Positions 7,595-15,128 of a DNA stretch of 24,387 nt are shown here, piece after piece. Under the pieces are notes generated by a model. It ran no database searches, was not told the origin of the DNA, and saw nothing but the letters and a program-made list of their open reading frames with translations. Each line of letters starts with the position of its first letter. Position 1 is the stretch's first letter. Both the position numbers and the translations under genes were made by a program. This stretch comes from a virus, in IMG/VR virus record IMGVR_UViG_3300021964_000515, positions 1 to 24,387 of that record. The stretch is one strand, 5' to 3'.

Positions 7595-7637
7595 AGTTTT
7601 GTAACATATAAAAATGGGTTTTTAGAAACTTGATTTT

Positions 7638-7645
7638 TATAAATA
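7638..7645 (+). promoter_or_regulatory. Late promoter of tail sheath gene 18 (TATAAATA)
   Basis: An exact TATAAATA stands 42 nt before the gp18 ATG, giving a predicted +1 near 7651 and a leader of about 37 nt with a TTAAGGAGC ribosome binding site at 7673-7681. The strong promoter and strong SD match the high copy number of the sheath protein. It diverges from the minus-strand late promoter, with boxes 43 nt apart. Confidence 0.75.
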
Positions 7646-7687
7646 CTAGGAAATAAGAGTAATATCTCAAATTAAGGAGCAAAAATC

Positions 7688-9913
7688 ATGTCATTTTTAG
7701 TTTCCCCTGGCGTTAATGTCAGAGAAATAGATTTAACAAATGTCGTTCCAGCTGTTGCAACATCTATTGGTGCAATTGCAGGCGCATTTGAAAAAGGCCC
7801 AGTATCTTCTGTAACTACAATTACGTCAGAAGAACAACTGGTACAAATATTCGGTAAACCACAAACAACTGGTAATCAGTTTGAAACATTTTTTACCGCC
7901 GCAAACTTTCTACAGTATGCAGATAATTTAAAAGTAGTAAGAGCAGAGAGTGCCATATTAAATGCTGGTGCAGACTCTGGTATACTTATCAGAGATGATG
8001 ACCACTATCAATCAGACTTTCAAGATGGTTCTGGTTCTCATGGAGAGTGGGCCGCAAGGACTGCTGGAACACATGGTAACGGAATTGGTGTTGATATCTG
8101 TTCAAGTGCAAGAGCATTTGCACAACCATTAGGTTCATTGAACTTAGTAAATGGTGCTGGTGCAGTTGGTGACTTACAAATTACAGTTGATGACCAAGAT
8201 GCAACTGATGCCACAATTGCAGTTGGTGATATCATTTCTTTTCAAACTGCTTCAGCTATTGTTGCAACAGTTAATGGTGCAATCACAGTCGCTTCTAAAA
8301 CTTTGACAGTTGACGGAGTTTCTGGTACACTTGCAGTTGGACAAAGAGTAATTGGTGCTGGTATATCAGACGGAGATGTAGTTGTTAAAATTGCATCTGT
8401 TACTTCACAAACAGTTGTTGTTCTTGACAAAGCAATTACAGTTGCAAACGACATACCTCTTGTATTCGCTGCATCTGGTGGAACAAACGTAGAATCAAAA
8501 GGTCAAGAGTACGAAGTAACAGCTGTTTCTGGTGAAGATTTAACAATTCGTTTACTTGATGACCCTGCTGGTGGTGGTTTACAAACAATCATTCCAGACA
8601 ATTCACTTATTACAAGACGTTGGAGATTTTCTGATTTATTTGATGGCCCTCCAGGCACATCAGCATGGTCTACTGCAAATGCTCGTGGAGAACAAGATGA
8701 AATCCATGTTGCTGTATATGACACAGTTGGTGATATCACAGGTTTTGCTGTTGGTGTTGCTGGACAAAGAACACAATCAGTAATGGAAGTATTTCCAAAT
8801 ATGTCAAAGAACCCTAATGCTAAAACTGCACAAGGTTCTAACAACTATTATTCAGATGTAATCTTTGCACAGTCAAGGTTTATATACTGGACAGACCATC
8901 TATCTGCTGGTTCTAACTGGGGAACAGATATTGCATCTGGTACTGATTACACATTAGTATCTGGTGTTGACGTTTCTACATTAACTGGTGGAACAGATGA
9001 CTATTCAACTACTGCTGGAGAACTTGAACTTGCATATGATAGGTTTGAAGATACAGAGTCACTTGATGTTAATTTAATTCTTGGTGGTTCATCAAGTATT
9101 GTCGCAGACACAGAAGCTGCAATGGATACTCATGTAACAATGATTACTTCATTGTGTGAAACTCGTAGAGATTGTGTGGGATTTGTTTCTCCATATCGTG
9201 CTGCTACAGTTGGTGTTGCTCAATCAATAGATGCAACGAAGAATGTTGTTGATGGTTTCAATACTTGTCCAAGTTCATCATACATGGTTTTTGATAGTGG
9301 TTACAAATATATGTACGATAAGTATTCTGATGTATATAGATTTGTTCCATTGAACGGAGATACTGCTGGACTTTGTGCATTTACAGACCAAGTTGCAGAT
9401 AGTTTCTTTTCTCCTGCTGGATTTAACAGAGGAAATGTTAGAGGTGCAGTTAAGTTATCTTACAACCCTACAAAGGCAGAAAGAGATCAACTATACAAAG
9501 CAAGGGTTAACCCAGTAGTTAACTTTCCAGGCCAAGGTGTTGTACTCTTTGGAGATAAAACTGCATTGACAAAACCAAGTGCGTTTGATAGAATTAACGT
9601 AAGACGATTATTCTTACTTCTAGAAAAAGCAATTGCAACTGCAGCTAAGTTTCAACTCTTTGAGTTTAATGATGAATTTACAAGAGCACAATTTAGAAAC
9701 TTAGTAGAACCTTTCTTGAGGGATATACAAGGTAGACGAGGTATTACAGATTTCTCTGTTGTTGCAGATGGAACAAATAATACTGGAGAAGTCATTGACA
9801 GAAACGAATTTGTTGCAGACATCTTTATCAAACCAGCAAGGTCTATCAACTTCATAACACTTAACTTTATCGCAGTTAGGACTGGGGTAAGCTTTACAGA
9901 GGTAGGAGGCTAA
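7688..9913 (+). CDS. gp18: Tail sheath protein gp18
   Basis: The N-terminus SFLVSPGVNVREIDLTNVVP, then ATSIGAIAGAFEKGP, is the classic T4-like sheath start. The C-terminal half carries conserved sheath blocks (FNRGNVRGAVKLSYNPTKAE, VNFPGQGVVLFGDKT, FDRINVRRLFLLLEKAI, then NFIAVRTGVSFTEVGG at the end). The 741-aa length exceeds T4 (659 aa). A Val/Ala-rich module around residues 190-262 (LAVGQRVIGAGISDGDVV, SQTVVVLDKAITVAND) looks like a beta-rich insertion on the variable outer domain. The protein polymerises around the gp19 tube and contracts on infection. It follows its own late promoter and precedes gp19 by 2 nt. Confidence 0.93.
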   Translation: MSFLVSPGVNVREIDLTNVVPAVATSIGAIAGAFEKGPVSSVTTITSEEQLVQIFGKPQTTGNQFETFFTAANFLQYADNLKVVRAESAILNAGADSGILIRDDDHYQSDFQDGSGSHGEWAARTAGTHGNGIGVDICSSARAFAQPLGSLNLVNGAGAVGDLQITVDDQDATDATIAVGDIISFQTASAIVATVNGAITVASKTLTVDGVSGTLAVGQRVIGAGISDGDVVVKIASVTSQTVVVLDKAITVANDIPLVFAASGGTNVESKGQEYEVTAVSGEDLTIRLLDDPAGGGLQTIIPDNSLITRRWRFSDLFDGPPGTSAWSTANARGEQDEIHVAVYDTVGDITGFAVGVAGQRTQSVMEVFPNMSKNPNAKTAQGSNNYYSDVIFAQSRFIYWTDHLSAGSNWGTDIASGTDYTLVSGVDVSTLTGGTDDYSTTAGELELAYDRFEDTESLDVNLILGGSSSIVADTEAAMDTHVTMITSLCETRRDCVGFVSPYRAATVGVAQSIDATKNVVDGFNTCPSSSYMVFDSGYKYMYDKYSDVYRFVPLNGDTAGLCAFTDQVADSFFSPAGFNRGNVRGAVKLSYNPTKAERDQLYKARVNPVVNFPGQGVVLFGDKTALTKPSAFDRINVRRLFLLLEKAIATAAKFQLFEFNDEFTRAQFRNLVEPFLRDIQGRRGITDFSVVADGTNNTGEVIDRNEFVADIFIKPARSINFITLNFIAVRTGVSFTEVGG

Positions 9914-9915
9914 TC

Positions 9916-10449
9916 ATGGGAAACATAGATGACTTTAAAGCAAATCTAATTGGTGGTGGTGCTCGTGCTAACCAGTTCAGAGTAACATTAACACCACCAT
10001 CTGGAATTGCAATCGGACTAGATGTTCGTAGAACTTCATTTCTTGTAACTGCTGCTCAGATGCCTGCATCTACTTTGACAGAAATTCCAGTTCCATTTAG
10101 AGGTAGAAACATTTATATTACTGGTGACAGACCAGCTCCAGAAACTTGGTCAGTTACAGTATACAATGACACAGACTTTATGATAAGAAATGCAATGGAA
10201 CTATGGCAAAATGGTATTAACAGTTATGTTGATAATACTGGTGTTATTTCTCCATCTGATTATCAAACAGATTTAACTGTAGAACAGTTAGATAGAGATG
10301 ATACAGTTTTAAAAAGTTATATTTTCAGAAATGCATTTCCAACATCAATTAGTGCAATTGAGTTAAGTTCTGCTGAAGCAACTGAAATTGAAACATTTGA
10401 CATTGAGTGGAGATATCAACACTTTGAACCATCAGGCGTTAGTTTCTAA
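9916..10449 (+). CDS. gp19: Tail tube protein gp19
   Basis: The 177-aa product (T4 163 aa) starts NIDDFKANLIGGGARANQFR, typical of the T4 tail tube subunit, and continues with AAQMPASTLTEIPVPFRGR, IYITGDRPAPETWSVTVYND and MELWQNGIN. It ends in a beta segment EIETFDIEWRYQHFE. Hexamers stack to form the inner tail tube inside the gp18 sheath. It follows gp18 by 2 nt and is separated from the portal gene by a 36-nt spacer with an inverted repeat. A second protein with the same layout is encoded at 16512. Confidence 0.93.
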   Translation: MGNIDDFKANLIGGGARANQFRVTLTPPSGIAIGLDVRRTSFLVTAAQMPASTLTEIPVPFRGRNIYITGDRPAPETWSVTVYNDTDFMIRNAMELWQNGINSYVDNTGVISPSDYQTDLTVEQLDRDDTVLKSYIFRNAFPTSISAIELSSAEATEIETFDIEWRYQHFEPSGVSF

Positions 10450-10478
10450 CCTACTAAATAGTCTATAACATTAGTAGG
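10450..10478 (+). promoter_or_regulatory. Inverted repeat in the gp19-gp20 spacer, overlapping the portal Shine-Dalgarno
   Basis: CCTACTAA (10450-10457) is perfectly complementary to TTAGTAGG (10471-10478), giving an 8-bp stem with a 13-nt loop directly after the gp19 stop. The right arm contains the first part of the TAGGAG ribosome binding site for gp20 (ATG at 10486). In RNA the hairpin could reduce portal translation or mark a processing point between abundant tube and scarce portal messages. There is no U-run, so it is not an intrinsic terminator. The repeat is directly visible; the role is inference. Confidence 0.5.
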
Positions 10479-10485
10479 AGATATT

Positions 10486-12081
10486 ATGGCTGAACTTTTT
10501 GGTTTCAAATTTGAAAGAATTAAAGACTCTGCTTCCAAAGAAAAATTTACTGAACCTAGTTCAGAAGATGGAACTCTGGAAGCAGTCGCTGGTGGTTTTT
10601 ACGGACAACTATTAGACCAAGATGGGCGTGAACGCTCAGAGATAGATTTAGTTCGTAGATATCGTGATATTGCACAACAACCAGAATGTGATTCTGCTAT
10701 TGAGGATATCATAAATGAAGGTATTGTGTCAAATGAAAAAGACCAAGCAGTTGCAATAGAACTTGACAGACTTTTACTTCCTAAAAAAATCAAAGACAAA
10801 ATCAGAGAAGAGTTTGATAATGTTCTAGAACTTTTAAACTTTGACCAAAAAGGACACGATATATTCAGACGTTGGTATGTTGATGGAAGAATGTATTATC
10901 ATAAAGTTATTGATAAGAAAAATCCAAGAAAAGGTATTCAAGAACTTAGATACATTGACCCTAAAAAAATTCGTAAAGTAAAAGAAGTAAAGAAACAAAA
11001 CAAACCTGGCTCAAGTATAGAACTCATTCATGCCGTAAAAGAATATTTTCTTTATAATGATAAAGGTTTACAAGGTGGTACTGCTGAGGGTATTAAGATA
11101 TCTCCAGATTCTATCACTTATTGTCCAAGTGGATTAATTGACCAGAATAGAGGTCATGTATTATCTTACCTACACAAAGCAATTAAACCAGTAAATCAAT
11201 TACGCATGATTGAAGATGCGTTAGTTATTTACAGAATATCAAGAGCTCCAGAACGTAGAATATTCTATATTGATGTAGGTAACTTACCTAAGATTAAAGC
11301 AGAACAATATCTTAAAGATGTTATGAATAGATACAGAAACAAACTGGTCTATGATGCATCTACTGGTGAGATACGAGATGACAGAAATCATATGTCAATG
11401 TTGGAAGATTTCTGGTTACCAAGACGAGAGGGTGGTAGAGGAACAGAGATTACTACTTTGCCTGGCGGTTCTAATCTTGGTGAGATAGATGATATAGAAT
11501 ACTTTAAGAAAAAACTATATCGTTCTTTGAACGTACCGATTTCAAGATTGGAAGCAGAGGCTGGTTTTAGTCTTGGTCGTTCTACAGAAATTACAAGAGA
11601 TGAATTAAAGTTTACAAAGTTTGTCCAAAGACTGCGTAAAAGATTTACACCTCTATTTACTGATATGTTAAAAACACAACTTATTCTTAAAGGTGTAGTT
11701 ACCTTAGAAGATTGGAAGAATATGAGTCAACATATTCAATATGACTTCTTACAAGATGGACACTTTGCAGAACTCAAGAAAGCAGAATTACTTGAGGATA
11801 GAATTAATGCACTAGGTAATATTGAAAGTTATATTGGAACTTTCTTTAGTAAAGAATGGGTACAGAAAAACGTACTTAATTTTACTGATGCAGAAATTGA
11901 TAATATGCAGAAACAGATTAACAAAGAAGCTGGTCTTGACCCAGATGAGGGTGGAGTTGATATACCACAAAATACTGATGGTATTACAAGATTTCCGTCT
12001 ATGGATGGTGCTCCAATACCAGCAGATGACCTAGATAAATATGATGGTCAAGAACCACCAGAAGATAATGGAGAAAAATAA
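10486..12081 (+). CDS. gp20: Portal vertex protein gp20
   Basis: This 531-aa protein (T4 524 aa) has the standard portal blocks: YRDIAQQPECDSAIEDIINE, FRRWYVDGRMYYHKVID, LRYIDPKKIRKVKE, RISRAPERRIFYIDVGNLPK, LEDFWLPRREGGRGTEITTL, PGGSNLGEIDDIEYFKKKLY and SRLEAEAGFSLGRSTEITRD. It forms the dodecameric ring through which gp17 pumps DNA and which nucleates the prohead. The C-terminal 40 residues are acidic and Pro-rich. The stop overlaps the start of the gp67-like gene (TAATG), so portal and core are coupled. This is the gene commonly used as a marine myovirus marker. Confidence 0.95.
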   Translation: MAELFGFKFERIKDSASKEKFTEPSSEDGTLEAVAGGFYGQLLDQDGRERSEIDLVRRYRDIAQQPECDSAIEDIINEGIVSNEKDQAVAIELDRLLLPKKIKDKIREEFDNVLELLNFDQKGHDIFRRWYVDGRMYYHKVIDKKNPRKGIQELRYIDPKKIRKVKEVKKQNKPGSSIELIHAVKEYFLYNDKGLQGGTAEGIKISPDSITYCPSGLIDQNRGHVLSYLHKAIKPVNQLRMIEDALVIYRISRAPERRIFYIDVGNLPKIKAEQYLKDVMNRYRNKLVYDASTGEIRDDRNHMSMLEDFWLPRREGGRGTEITTLPGGSNLGEIDDIEYFKKKLYRSLNVPISRLEAEAGFSLGRSTEITRDELKFTKFVQRLRKRFTPLFTDMLKTQLILKGVVTLEDWKNMSQHIQYDFLQDGHFAELKKAELLEDRINALGNIESYIGTFFSKEWVQKNVLNFTDAEIDNMQKQINKEAGLDPDEGGVDIPQNTDGITRFPSMDGAPIPADDLDKYDGQEPPEDNGEK

Positions 12082-12260
12082 TGAGTGCAGAAAATTTCGT
12101 AGATGAATTACAAAAAGGTAATAACTTAGGTGCTGAAGATGCATTTAAAAGTGCAATGACAGATAGAGTTGCACAATCACTTGAAACAAAAAGAAAAGAG
12201 GTTGCTGGAACTTTCGTAAAGAACCACATACCAGAAGTAGAGGAAAATGAAACAGTTTAA
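12081..12260 (+). CDS. gp67: Prohead core protein gp67-like (59 aa)
   Basis: This small ATG gene overlaps the portal stop. The product begins MSAENFVDELQKGNNLGAED and continues with AFKSAMTDRVAQSLE and KRKEVAGTFV. It aligns by eye with the N-terminal half of T4 gp67 (pattern: small helix, L-x-A, F-x-x-AM-x-x-R, then A-x-x-F). The long acidic tail of T4 gp67 is reduced to a short PEVEENETV. gp67 is a minor prohead scaffold component needed for correct head shape and is cleaved by gp21. It overlaps the next gene by 14 nt. The assignment rests on the motif plus the position directly after gp20. Confidence 0.7.
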   Translation: MSAENFVDELQKGNNLGAEDAFKSAMTDRVAQSLETKRKEVAGTFVKNHIPEVEENETV

Positions 12261-12492
12261 TTCATTGTATACATCTCTCCCAGAGAAAGATGAACATAAG
12301 AAATCTAAACAGTATAAGAAACTTTCTCCGAAGATGAAAGACGCTGTTGATGATATTTTTAATAAAATGGATACTAAACCTTCAGATTTCCTAAATACTT
12401 TTGAAAAAACTATTAATCAAGTATCTAAAAAATATAAGGTGTCCGAAAAGGAACTTATGGGATATTTTGAAAAAGAAATGTTAGCATTTTAA
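12247..12492 (+). CDS. Small basic helical protein in the gene 68 position (81 aa)
   Basis: The product is Lys-rich and probably all helical (KKSKQYKKLSPKMKDAVDDI, then FEKTINQVSKKYKVSEKELM). It has no cysteines and no recognisable enzymatic motif. It overlaps the gp67-like gene by 14 nt and lies where T4 places gene 68, another prohead core component. I cannot align it to T4 gp68 with confidence, so I leave it unnamed. A role in the prohead core is inferred from position and from its charged helical composition. Confidence 0.6.
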   Translation: MKQFNSLYTSLPEKDEHKKSKQYKKLSPKMKDAVDDIFNKMDTKPSDFLNTFEKTINQVSKKYKVSEKELMGYFEKEMLAF

Positions 12493-12503
12493 GGGGTTAA
12501 ATA

Positions 12504-12923
12504 ATGTCATTCGTAACAACAACATTGAGAGATACAGTAGTCAATGCACCTAAAGCTGGTGGATTTGTAACAATCAAAGCAGTTTTTGATAACGATACTG
12601 CAACTAATCTTATATTAGATGGAGATGGATTAGATGGATTTGCGAATGGTGCCAAGTTAGATTTAGTAAGAGCGTGGTGGGCATTTACTCAAGGAACTGC
12701 TGCTGGAAATACTGGAGATTGTATCATTGAATTTAAAGGTGCATCATCTGATGTAGTTGCATTACACCTCGCTGGTACTGGACATTATGATGGTTCTGCT
12801 GGTGCGATTAAGGCTGCGGCAACAAACACAACTGCAACATCTTCTGATATTACAGCAGAAACAAGAGGAACATCTGGTTTTGTAATATTAGAATTTAGAA
12901 AAGATGAAGCATATACTTCATAA
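12504..12923 (+). CDS. Beta-rich putative virion protein between core and protease genes (139 aa)
   Basis: This is not a T4 core gene. The sequence alternates hydrophobic and polar residues in beta-strand fashion (FVTIKAVFD, LDLVRAWWAFTQ, DCIIEFKGASSDVVALHLAG) and is rich in Gly, Ala and Thr, with almost no charge except at the ends. It starts 11 nt after the previous gene with an AAGGGG site and precedes the protease by 11 nt. Location among head genes and composition suggest a head-associated structural or decoration protein. The same kind of small beta protein appears among fibre-like proteins of marine phages. No enzymatic function is indicated. Confidence 0.6.
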   Translation: MSFVTTTLRDTVVNAPKAGGFVTIKAVFDNDTATNLILDGDGLDGFANGAKLDLVRAWWAFTQGTAAGNTGDCIIEFKGASSDVVALHLAGTGHYDGSAGAIKAAATNTTATSSDITAETRGTSGFVILEFRKDEAYTS

Positions 12924-12934
12924 AGGATAGAATA

Positions 12935-13597
12935 ATGTACACATTAAAATTAATATCAGAACATATAGAACATGATACCGATTATCTAATTGAACAAGAT
13001 GAAAAGTCTGGCAAGAAAAACTACAAGATAAAAGGTATATTTATGCAAGCTGATATTAAGAATCGTAATGGTCGTATATATCCTATGGAAATACTTAATA
13101 AAGAAGTAAGTCGTTATAATAAAGAGTACATCAATGAGAAAAGAGCATTTGGAGAGTTAGGACACCCAGACGGGCCAACTGTTAATCTAGAAAGAGCATC
13201 TCATATGATTACTTCTTTACAACCAGACGGAAAGAATTTTATTGGAGAAGCAAAGATACTTTCAACCCCTATGGGTGAAATAGTAAAATCTCTGATGGAT
13301 GATGGTGCAAAATTAGGTGTATCATCTAGAGGCATGGGGAGTTTAGACCAAAAAAATGGTGCTAACGTAGTGAGAAAAGACTTTTACCTTGCAACTGCAG
13401 CTGATATTGTTGCAGACCCATCTGCTCCCAACGCATTTGTTGAGGGTATTATGGAAGGTAAAGAGTGGATTTGGAACAATGGTTTGATAAAAGAAGCCGA
13501 TGTTGCAGAGATAAAAGATAACATTGAAGAAAACCACAGAACTAACAATTCTGCAGCGGATAGTTTAGAGTTCGCAAGGTTTTTACAAAAACTGTAA
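12935..13597 (+). CDS. gp21: Prohead core protease gp21
   Basis: The 220-aa product (T4 212 aa) has the T4 prohead protease signature: GIFMQADIKNRNGRIYPMEI, then RAFGELGHP with His77, and LGVSSRGMGSL with the serine at 130-131. These give the catalytic His and Ser of this serine protease family. VADPSAPNAFVEGIMEGKEW follows. The enzyme sits in the prohead core and cleaves gp22, gp67 and gp23 after Glu before DNA packaging, then digests itself. It is followed by two late promoters and the scaffold gene. No catalytic residue appears missing. Confidence 0.93.
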   Translation: MYTLKLISEHIEHDTDYLIEQDEKSGKKNYKIKGIFMQADIKNRNGRIYPMEILNKEVSRYNKEYINEKRAFGELGHPDGPTVNLERASHMITSLQPDGKNFIGEAKILSTPMGEIVKSLMDDGAKLGVSSRGMGSLDQKNGANVVRKDFYLATAADIVADPSAPNAFVEGIMEGKEWIWNNGLIKEADVAEIKDNIEENHRTNNSAADSLEFARFLQKL

Positions 13598-13599
13598 TT

Positions 13600-13607
13600 T
13601 ATAAATA
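13600..13607 (+). promoter_or_regulatory. Upstream late promoter of gene 22 (TATAAATA, first of two)
   Basis: An exact TATAAATA begins 2 nt after the gp21 stop. Predicted +1 is about 13613, which would fall inside the second box, so the two promoters cannot be used at the same moment on one template. The leader to gp22 would be about 32 nt. Confidence 0.6.
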
Positions 13608-13612
13608 AGTCA

Positions 13613-13620
13613 TATAAATA
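13613..13620 (+). promoter_or_regulatory. Downstream late promoter of gene 22 (TATAAATA, second of two)
   Basis: This second exact TATAAATA starts 13 nt after the first. Predicted +1 is about 13626, giving a leader of about 19 nt with AAAGGAGAAAA just before the gp22 ATG at 13645. Confidence 0.7.
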
Positions 13621-13644
13621 CAAAATTTAAAGGAGAAAATCCCC

Positions 13645-15087
13645 ATGGCTAATGAATTAGATAAAACCATTGAGGAATTAGAAGCAGAAGTACTTAGTGA
13701 ATTGGAAGAAGCTAATGGTGCAGATGCTCCTATGAAATCTGCTGGGAAACCAGAAAAAATGGATACAATGGACTCAGATGGCGCTACAGAGAATGAAGGC
13801 GAAATCGGAGGCCCATCACCAACTAAAGATGCAAAACAAACAGGAAAAATTGACCCTGCTAAAAAAGTAAAGAAAGACTCATCAGCACCAGCAAAAACTG
13901 GTGGAGCTGCAGAGGGTGGTATCAAATCTAAAATGGAAAGTTTTTCTGATGAAGAAATCAGAGAACTTTGTCATACAAAAGACCACGACTGTGCTACTTT
14001 TGTTGAACATCCAGTATTTGGTAAAGGTAAACCAATCAAAGAATCACACGCTATACCAGATGCAGACGGATATGTTGCATGGTATGATGTTACATTCAAA
14101 CATGGAGTAGAGAGAAAAGTTATGGCAGAAGACATGAAAATCCTTCAAACAGAAGCTCATGATGAGAAAAAAGAAAACATGACCAAAGACAAAATGATTA
14201 ATGCCATGAAAGATATGATGATGGGTATGCATAAAGAGAAAAAAGATGTTATCCAAGCAACATATGAAAAAATGATGAATATGGGTATGCATGACAAAAA
14301 AGAAACAGAAGAAGAGAAAGCAAAATCTGAAGCTGTTGAAAATCGTTTAAAGTCTATTGACGTATCTGAGCACGTAAATGCTTTAATGAATGGTGAGGGT
14401 GACCTTTCCGAAGATTTCAAACGTAAAGCCGCAACAGTATTTGAGGCCGCAGTTAAATCAAAAGTTCGTTCTGAAGTAGAAAGAATGGAAGACGAATATA
14501 AATCTGAACTGGAAGAAAATATAAACACAACTAAGGAAGAATTAACTGAAAAAGTTGATTCATACATGAATTATGTTGTTGAAGAATGGATGAAAGAGAA
14601 CGAGTTAGCAATTGAAAGAGGCCTAAAAGGCGAGATTGCAGAAGACTTTATCTCTGGTTTAAAACAATTGTTTGAAGACCACTATGTTGATGTTCCAGAT
14701 GAAAAGTATGATGTGTTAGAAGCACAATCAGAAAAGATTTCAGAACTAGAAGGTAGAATTAATGAAATGATGGAAGAGCAAATCCAGTCCAAGTTGGTTA
14801 ATGCTACACTAGTGAAGGAACAAGTCTTGTCAGCACTTTCTTCTGACTTGGCTGAAACAGAAATTGAAAAGTTTAAGTCATTAATTGAAGATGTAGACTT
14901 CACTAACGAAGAGTCTTATCGTGAAAAACTTGGAACTCTAAAGGAAAGTTATTTCCCTAAGACATCTACAGTTTTGACTGAAACACTAGATGATGTAGAA
15001 ACTGGTATCGCACAGGACATTGACACAAGTGACTCAATGGCAGCTTATATGTCCGCTATTGGGAGAACAGTTAATAGTGCAAAATAA
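13645..15087 (+). CDS. gp22: Prohead scaffold protein gp22, enlarged
   Basis: This is the main internal scaffold around which gp23 assembles. The product is Glu/Lys-rich, mainly helical coiled coil from about residue 170 onward, and ends with the conserved SMAAYMSAIGRTVNSAK. At 480 aa it is far longer than T4 gp22 (269 aa). The added N-terminal part has a low-complexity acidic/Ala/Lys region (1-105) and then a compact segment at about 108-170 with REL-C, HDCATFVEHPVFGKGKPIKE and GYVAWYDVTFKHGVERKVM. That segment looks like a folded beta domain rather than coiled coil. A Met-rich helix follows (KDMMMGMHKEKK). Several L-x-E sites, for example LEE before Ala23, could be gp21 cleavage points. Confidence 0.88.
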   Translation: MANELDKTIEELEAEVLSELEEANGADAPMKSAGKPEKMDTMDSDGATENEGEIGGPSPTKDAKQTGKIDPAKKVKKDSSAPAKTGGAAEGGIKSKMESFSDEEIRELCHTKDHDCATFVEHPVFGKGKPIKESHAIPDADGYVAWYDVTFKHGVERKVMAEDMKILQTEAHDEKKENMTKDKMINAMKDMMMGMHKEKKDVIQATYEKMMNMGMHDKKETEEEKAKSEAVENRLKSIDVSEHVNALMNGEGDLSEDFKRKAATVFEAAVKSKVRSEVERMEDEYKSELEENINTTKEELTEKVDSYMNYVVEEWMKENELAIERGLKGEIAEDFISGLKQLFEDHYVDVPDEKYDVLEAQSEKISELEGRINEMMEEQIQSKLVNATLVKEQVLSALSSDLAETEIEKFKSLIEDVDFTNEESYREKLGTLKESYFPKTSTVLTETLDDVETGIAQDIDTSDSMAAYMSAIGRTVNSAK

Positions 15088-15093
15088 CAATTT

Positions 15094-15101
15094 TATAAAT
15101 A
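15094..15101 (+). promoter_or_regulatory. Late promoter of major capsid gene 23 (TATAAATA)
   Basis: An exact TATAAATA lies 27 nt before the gp23 ATG. Predicted +1 is near 15107, and the leader holds ATAAGGAGAAA as a strong Shine-Dalgarno. A private promoter fits the very high demand for capsid protein. Confidence 0.75.
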
Positions 15102-15128
15102 AAAGTAGAAAAAAATAAGGAGAAACCA

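Noticed and set aside
7582-7687. A tRNA, attachment site or intron in the terminase-sheath gap.
   Set aside because: No cloverleaf arms or acceptor-stem pairing are visible. The space is explained by two divergent late promoters and the gp18 leader.
8503-8844. Minus-strand reading frames opposite gene 18 (8038-8235, 8242-8454, 8503-8844).
   Set aside because: They lie fully within the well-supported sheath gene and show no motif, start signal or composition of a real protein.
10451-10461. CTACTAAATAG before gene 20 as a variant late promoter.
   Set aside because: It differs from TATAAATA in the second and third positions, and the bases are better explained as the left arm of the inverted repeat and its loop.
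13384-13925. Minus-strand frames across gene 21 and the start of gene 22.
   Set aside because: They overlap two confidently identified genes and the tandem late promoters, and their products have no recognisable features.
14157-14567. Long minus-strand reading frame opposite gene 22 (136 codons).
   Set aside because: It is the antisense shadow of the Glu/Lys-rich scaffold gene. The product is Ser/Phe-rich with no domain, no ribosome binding site and no promoter.
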